A DNA stretch of 64,000 bases from Ensifer aridi (lineage in GTDB: Bacteria > Pseudomonadota > Alphaproteobacteria > Rhizobiales > Rhizobiaceae), in the NCBI RefSeq assembly GCF_002078505.1, contig NZ_LUAV01000032.1:186001-250000 (forward strand), written 5' to 3'. Of this stretch, positions 60,342 to 64,000 are shown one piece after another. The notes under the pieces were generated by a model, which was not told where the DNA came from, did no database searches, and saw nothing but the letters and a program-made list of their open reading frames with translations. A program made the translations under genes and the position numbers. Each line of letters begins with the position of its first letter. Position 1 is the stretch's first letter.

Positions 60342-62939
60342 ATGGTTAGCGTCACGATCGACGAACATAAGCTGGAAGTCGAGGCTGGCTCCACGGTGCT
60401 CGCCGCCGCCGAGCGCCTGGGCATCGAGATCCCGACCTTCTGCTATTGGAAGCGGCTGCCGCCACTTGCCTCCTGTCGCATGTGCCTGGTGGAGATCGAG
60501 GGGCTGCGGAGGCTGCAGCCCGCCTGCGCCACGGCTGTTGCGGAGGGCATGGTGGTCAGGACGAATACGCCGCTGATCGAGGAAACGCGTTCGTCCATGC
60601 TCGACATGCTGCTTGCCAACCACCCGCTCGATTGCCCGATCTGCGACAAGGGCGGCGAGTGCGAGCTTCAGGACATGGTGATGGCATATGGTCCGCGCGA
60701 AAGCGGGTTCCGCGACGCCAAGCGTGTTTTCCACTCGAAGGATATTCGCCTGAGCCCGGTCGTCATCATGAACGTCAACCGCTGCATCCAGTGTCAACGC
60801 TGTGTGCGGATGTGCGAGGAGGTCGTCGGCGCGGTTGCCTTGGGTACGGTCGAGAAGGGCATGGATACCGCCGTCACCGGTTTCGAGGGTAGCCTGGCAA
60901 GCTGCGACCAGTGCGGCAACTGCATCGAGGTCTGTCCGGTCGGGGCGCTGATGAGTTTCCCCTATCGCTACAAGGCACGCCCCTGGGACCTCAACGAAAC
61001 CGACACGATCTGCCCGCATTGCGGTACCGGCTGTCAACTCACCGTTGGAGCGCGCAAGGGCGAGTTCATGCGGGTCCGCTCGGACTGGGAGCATGGAGTC
61101 AACCGAGAGACGCTCTGCGTGCGGGGCCGCTTCGGCCTAGACTTCATCGAGAGCCGGGATCGCATCAAACGGCCGATGATCCGCCGCGACGGCGCGCTCA
61201 CGCCGGTTTCCTGGGAGGAGGCGGGCGACTATCTCAGCCGGCGCCTGTCGGCAGTGAAGGGCAAGGTCGCGGGCGGGCTCATCTCGCCGCGGCTGCCTAA
61301 CGAGGTGCTTTATCAGTTCCAGAAGTTGATGCGCACGGTACTCCGCACCAACAACATCGACTGCTCGTCGCGCTGGTCCACGCCTGTCGACGCGCTAGGC
61401 CCGCTCTTGGCCAGCTTCCACACCCGCGCACCCCTCCAGGAAGTGATCGGCAGAGATTGCGTGCTGGTCATTGGGGGCAATGTAACCGAGGAAAATCCAG
61501 TCACCGAGTATCTGCTGCGTGACGCAGCGCGGCGGCAGCAGACAGGCTTGCTTATGCTCTCGGCGCGGCCGTCCCGTCTGGACTCCGATGCCCGGGCGGT
61601 CGTTCGCGTGCCGCCGGGCGGAGAAGCGGCGAGCCTTGCGGCGGTGGCTGCCGGGCTCGTGTCGGCGGCTGGCCCGGTTTTGCCCGGCGACCTTTTTGCG
61701 GATATCGGGCGGCTGCCAGCAGCGACCGACAGCGACCAATCGAACGCTCTGGCCGCCGCGCTGATGGAGGGCCGAAGCGTCACCTTGCTCGTCAGCGTCG
61801 ACGTCCTCAGATCGCCGCTGGCGCGCGCGACGTTGCAGCAGCTCAGCAACCTGCTGCAAATTCTATACGTGCTCGGCAAGGCCCCGGCGCTGCAGTTCCT
61901 CTTCGACCGTGCCAACCAGATGGGCGCCTGGGACATGGGTGTAATGGCGGGAGCTCTGCCGGGCCCGCGTCCGGTCGTCGATGCTCAGACCCGCGCAGCT
62001 TTCGCACAGGCCTGGGGCGCCGAAATCCCCTCAGAACCCGGCGCTGATCTCGACGCCATGCTGCAACTTTGCGTCAACGGGCGGATGGGCGCGCTCTATG
62101 TCGTCGGAACTGATCCGCTTCTGTCCTATCCCGACCGGGAATTTGTCGAGCGGGCGCTGAAGGCTGCCGATCTCCTGATCGTGCAGGACGCGTTCCTCAC
62201 GGACACGGCGGGCTTGGCCGATGTTGTGTTGCCTGCGGCCGGTTACGGCGAGGAAACCGGCATCTTCACCAACAACGAGGGCCGGGCCCAGAAGGTCCGC
62301 AAATTCCGCGAGCCCGTCTTCGAGGCGCGGGGCAATCTGGCGATCTTCGACTTCGTCGCAGCGCTCTGCGGCGAGGCGCAGCAGCCATCCACTCAAGGCG
62401 AGATTTTCGACGAGATTGCCCGGCTGATTCCCGCTTACCAAGGATTGAAGCAGGAAGAGCTTGGTCCCGACGGCGCATTCACCACGGCGGCCCTTTCGCC
62501 ACCGGCCGGCGAGTTCTTCGCTGCTCCGCCTGTTGCCAGTGCAACAAATGCGCTCCTGTTGGTCACAGGCAACTGTCTTTTCCACAACGGGTATCTGTCC
62601 GAACACTCGGAGATACTGAATACCGTCGCAGAAGACCCTTATGTCGAGATGAGCATGCAGGATGCCGCCAGGCTTGGTGTTTCAGACAGCGAGCACGTCG
62701 TCGTGCGATCCGCTCAGGGCGAGCTGACGGCGAAGCTCAAGGTCAACAGGCGCTTTCCCAAGGGCCTCGTTTTCGTTCCCGAAAACTACAAAGCGCTCCG
62801 CCTCAACAGCCTGATGCGGCGGGGTGAATATCCATGTCCGGTGGAGGTTCACAAAGCCAGAGCGACCGACGAAGTCGGCCCGTTCAACGGTTCCGCGGCG
62901 AGAGCTGATGGCCTCGGCCAAGGCATGCCGCCGGCGTGA
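60342..62939 (+). CDS. nuoG: NADH-quinone oxidoreductase subunit G with extra Fe-S ligands
   Basis: An 865-residue subunit. Cys34, Cys45, Cys48 and Cys62 form N1b. His94, Cys98, Cys101 and Cys107 form N5. CIQCQRCVRMC (148-158) and CDQCGNCIEVC (188-198) together supply eight cysteines, enough for two ferredoxin-type [4Fe-4S] clusters, where ordinary NuoG has one (N4). Cys224, Cys227, Cys231 and Cys259 (CPHCGTGC, LCVRG) match the N7 site. The rest is a molybdopterin-oxidoreductase-like domain. Typical alphaproteobacterial NuoG is nearer 690 residues and lacks N7. This one resembles the alpha subunits of NAD-dependent formate dehydrogenase. GGGAGGAAG precedes ATG 60342. Confidence 0.94.
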   Translation: MVSVTIDEHKLEVEAGSTVLAAAERLGIEIPTFCYWKRLPPLASCRMCLVEIEGLRRLQPACATAVAEGMVVRTNTPLIEETRSSMLDMLLANHPLDCPICDKGGECELQDMVMAYGPRESGFRDAKRVFHSKDIRLSPVVIMNVNRCIQCQRCVRMCEEVVGAVALGTVEKGMDTAVTGFEGSLASCDQCGNCIEVCPVGALMSFPYRYKARPWDLNETDTICPHCGTGCQLTVGARKGEFMRVRSDWEHGVNRETLCVRGRFGLDFIESRDRIKRPMIRRDGALTPVSWEEAGDYLSRRLSAVKGKVAGGLISPRLPNEVLYQFQKLMRTVLRTNNIDCSSRWSTPVDALGPLLASFHTRAPLQEVIGRDCVLVIGGNVTEENPVTEYLLRDAARRQQTGLLMLSARPSRLDSDARAVVRVPPGGEAASLAAVAAGLVSAAGPVLPGDLFADIGRLPAATDSDQSNALAAALMEGRSVTLLVSVDVLRSPLARATLQQLSNLLQILYVLGKAPALQFLFDRANQMGAWDMGVMAGALPGPRPVVDAQTRAAFAQAWGAEIPSEPGADLDAMLQLCVNGRMGALYVVGTDPLLSYPDREFVERALKAADLLIVQDAFLTDTAGLADVVLPAAGYGEETGIFTNNEGRAQKVRKFREPVFEARGNLAIFDFVAALCGEAQQPSTQGEIFDEIARLIPAYQGLKQEELGPDGAFTTAALSPPAGEFFAAPPVASATNALLLVTGNCLFHNGYLSEHSEILNTVAEDPYVEMSMQDAARLGVSDSEHVVVRSAQGELTAKLKVNRRFPKGLVFVPENYKALRLNSLMRRGEYPCPVEVHKARATDEVGPFNGSAARADGLGQGMPPA

Positions 62940-62950
62940 TCTCGTTCGGC

Positions 62951-63391
62951 TTAGTGATAATGGGTCCCGCAAATGTAATCGTGCAAATCCTGCTCCGTGC
63001 GTTGTGCCTCCTCGAGCCTGTGCTTGACGACGTCGCCGATGCTGACCACGCCGATAACGGAATCGCCATCCTTGACAAGCACATGGCGCGTGCGCCGCTC
63101 CGTCATGATCGCCATCGCCACTGGCAGCAGATCCTCGGTCGAACAGGTGGGCACACCGCGGTTCATGATATCGGAAGCTCGCATCGCCGCCGCCTCGGCC
63201 CCATATTCCGCCACCGCATTGCAGCAGTCCCGCTCCGACAGAGTGCCCAGATACATGCCTGGCGAACCACTGACGACCACGAAGCCGATATTGTTCTCAC
63301 GAAACAGCCGCAGGACTTCCACCATTGTCAGATCGGGACTGACCGCGATGACTCCGACACCTTTGTTCTTCACGATTTCGCCGACAAACAT
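62951..63391 (-). CDS. CBS-domain protein
   Basis: A 146-residue protein of two CBS motifs (about 8-62 and 74-128), with SERDCC and SIGDVVKHRLEE as the post-motif helices. CBS pairs bind adenine nucleotides and can report energy charge. It lies between the convergent ends of nuoG (12 bases away) and nuoI (45 bases away, same strand). This suggests co-transcription with nuoI. Confidence 0.88.
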   Translation of the reverse strand: MFVGEIVKNKGVGVIAVSPDLTMVEVLRLFRENNIGFVVVSGSPGMYLGTLSERDCCNAVAEYGAEAAAMRASDIMNRGVPTCSTEDLLPVAMAIMTERRTRHVLVKDGDSVIGVVSIGDVVKHRLEEAQRTEQDLHDYICGTHYH

Positions 63392-63436
63392 CTAAGCCTC
63401 CTATCCCGAGCGCTCGGTTTGACAGCTGGCGCGCGT

Positions 63437-64000
63437 TCACGTTCGCCGAATATTGCGCCACCAGTTATAGCCCTGCGGCTCGTTCGTCTCGACCAGCACG
63501 TCTTTCTTCGTGTTGAGGCGCGCGGCCACCACGCCGCCGCCGGTTGTCGCCTTGCCCGGCTTACCAAGCAGGTCGTCCCGCCCGATCACCAGATCGCGGG
63601 AGGAAAAACTCGAGAACTCGTACTGCTGGCCAAGCGCAATGGCATCCGCCGGGCAGGCGTCCTCGCATAGGCCGCAGAACAGGCATCGGGCCGTGTCGAT
63701 CTCGAATTTGGCTGGGCGACGGTTGCCCTTCTCGTCCTCGTAGGGGACGACCTCGATACAGTCGCAGGGACAAATCCGCGCGCAGAGTTCGCAGGCCACG
63801 CACTTGATCTCGCCCTCTGCGTCGCGCTTCAGGAAGTGATGCCCGCGGTAGCGCGAATAGGGCAGCCATTTCTCCTTGTCCGGATACTCCATGGTCACGG
63901 GTCTGGAGAACATGTAACCGAAGGTCAGAGTCAAGCCACTCGCCAGATCGGCGAAGAACGCCCAACCGATCCATGTTCCGATTCTATCAAATGCGCGCGA
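63437..64000 (-). CDS. nuoI: NADH-quinone oxidoreductase subunit I, 5' end outside the window
   Basis: The visible 187 codons include the two [4Fe-4S] motifs CVACELCARICPCDC and CLFCGLCEDACPADA for N6a and N6b. The frame stays open from TTG 63934 to the window edge (SRAFDRIGTWIGWAFFADLASGL), and that peptide matches the normal NuoI N-terminus, so the real start is very probably beyond position 64000. It faces the rest of the nuo genes. The usual operon partner nuoH is not in the window and is expected just upstream on the minus strand. Confidence 0.93.
   Translation of the reverse strand, partial: SRAFDRIGTWIGWAFFADLASGLTLTFGYMFSRPVTMEYPDKEKWLPYSRYRGHHFLKRDAEGEIKCVACELCARICPCDCIEVVPYEDEKGNRRPAKFEIDTARCLFCGLCEDACPADAIALGQQYEFSSFSSRDLVIGRDDLLGKPGKATTGGGVVAARLNTKKDVLVETNEPQGYNWWRNIRRT

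Overview
The window comes from a GC-rich alphaproteobacterium. Gene content, gene style and the intergenic palindromes point to the Rhizobiaceae, most likely Sinorhizobium/Ensifer. The mix of sugar-uptake operons, many regulators and an accessory complex I cluster suggests a megaplasmid, a chromid or an accessory stretch of chromosome. That placement is inference. No tRNA, rRNA, CRISPR array, transposase or integrase gene was seen.

Region 1 (1-4.5 kb) is a patchwork. It holds the 3' end of a cyclophilin-like gene, a zinc alcohol dehydrogenase lacking its N-terminal strands, an exported coiled-coil protein and a small secreted Gly-rich protein. The last two lie between two exact 18-bp direct repeats. 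Region 2 (4.5-12.8 kb) is a uronate catabolic operon on the minus strand: uxaC, a TRAP transporter, an FCD-type GntR regulator, kduI, kduD and kdgF. A divergent Gfo/Idh oxidoreductase faces it across a promoter region with two inverted repeats. Region 3 (13.4-27.9 kb) looks like an L-fucose (6-deoxyhexose or aldonate) utilisation locus. It has a CaiB-type CoA-transferase with a coupled solute-binding-like protein, an L-fuconolactonase-like amidohydrolase, an IclR regulator and a sugar ABC transporter. These are followed by an enolase-superfamily dehydratase, a mutarotase, Gfo/Idh, MaoC, an SDR, an FAH hydrolase and L-fuconate dehydratase. A 12-bp palindrome, about TTCRTATAYGAA, recurs upstream of each of the three transcription units and is probably the IclR operator.

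Region 4 (28-46 kb) is a set of small housekeeping and stress units: an AI-2E-type membrane protein, a YihY-family protein, an amidase, a DUF454 protein, a DipZ-like CcdA-thioredoxin fusion, an SDR next to a GlxA-type regulator, a Tat-exported epoxide-hydrolase-like enzyme, OsmC, a glyoxalase-fold protein, a two-component system, an HxlR regulator divergent from an acyl-CoA-dehydrogenase-like flavoprotein, and a methyltransferase. A decayed DJ-1/PfpI amidotransferase gene at 33.66-33.97 kb has its middle third inverted in place. Several extragenic palindromes are spread through regions 3 and 4.

Region 5 (46.5-64 kb) is a second-type respiratory complex I cluster in an unusual order: nuoJ, nuoK, an MrpD-like pump, a small membrane protein, a NuoL-like pump, nuoM and nuoN, then a soluble PAS chemoreceptor, then nuoA to nuoG. 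Facing these on the minus strand are a CBS-domain gene and nuoI, which runs off the window; nuoH was not seen. The cluster encodes four antiporter-type pump subunits instead of three. Its NuoG has more Fe-S ligand cysteines than the usual alphaproteobacterial type. The chemoreceptor lies between the membrane-arm and peripheral-arm genes. This region and the inferred IclR regulon are the most interesting parts of the window.
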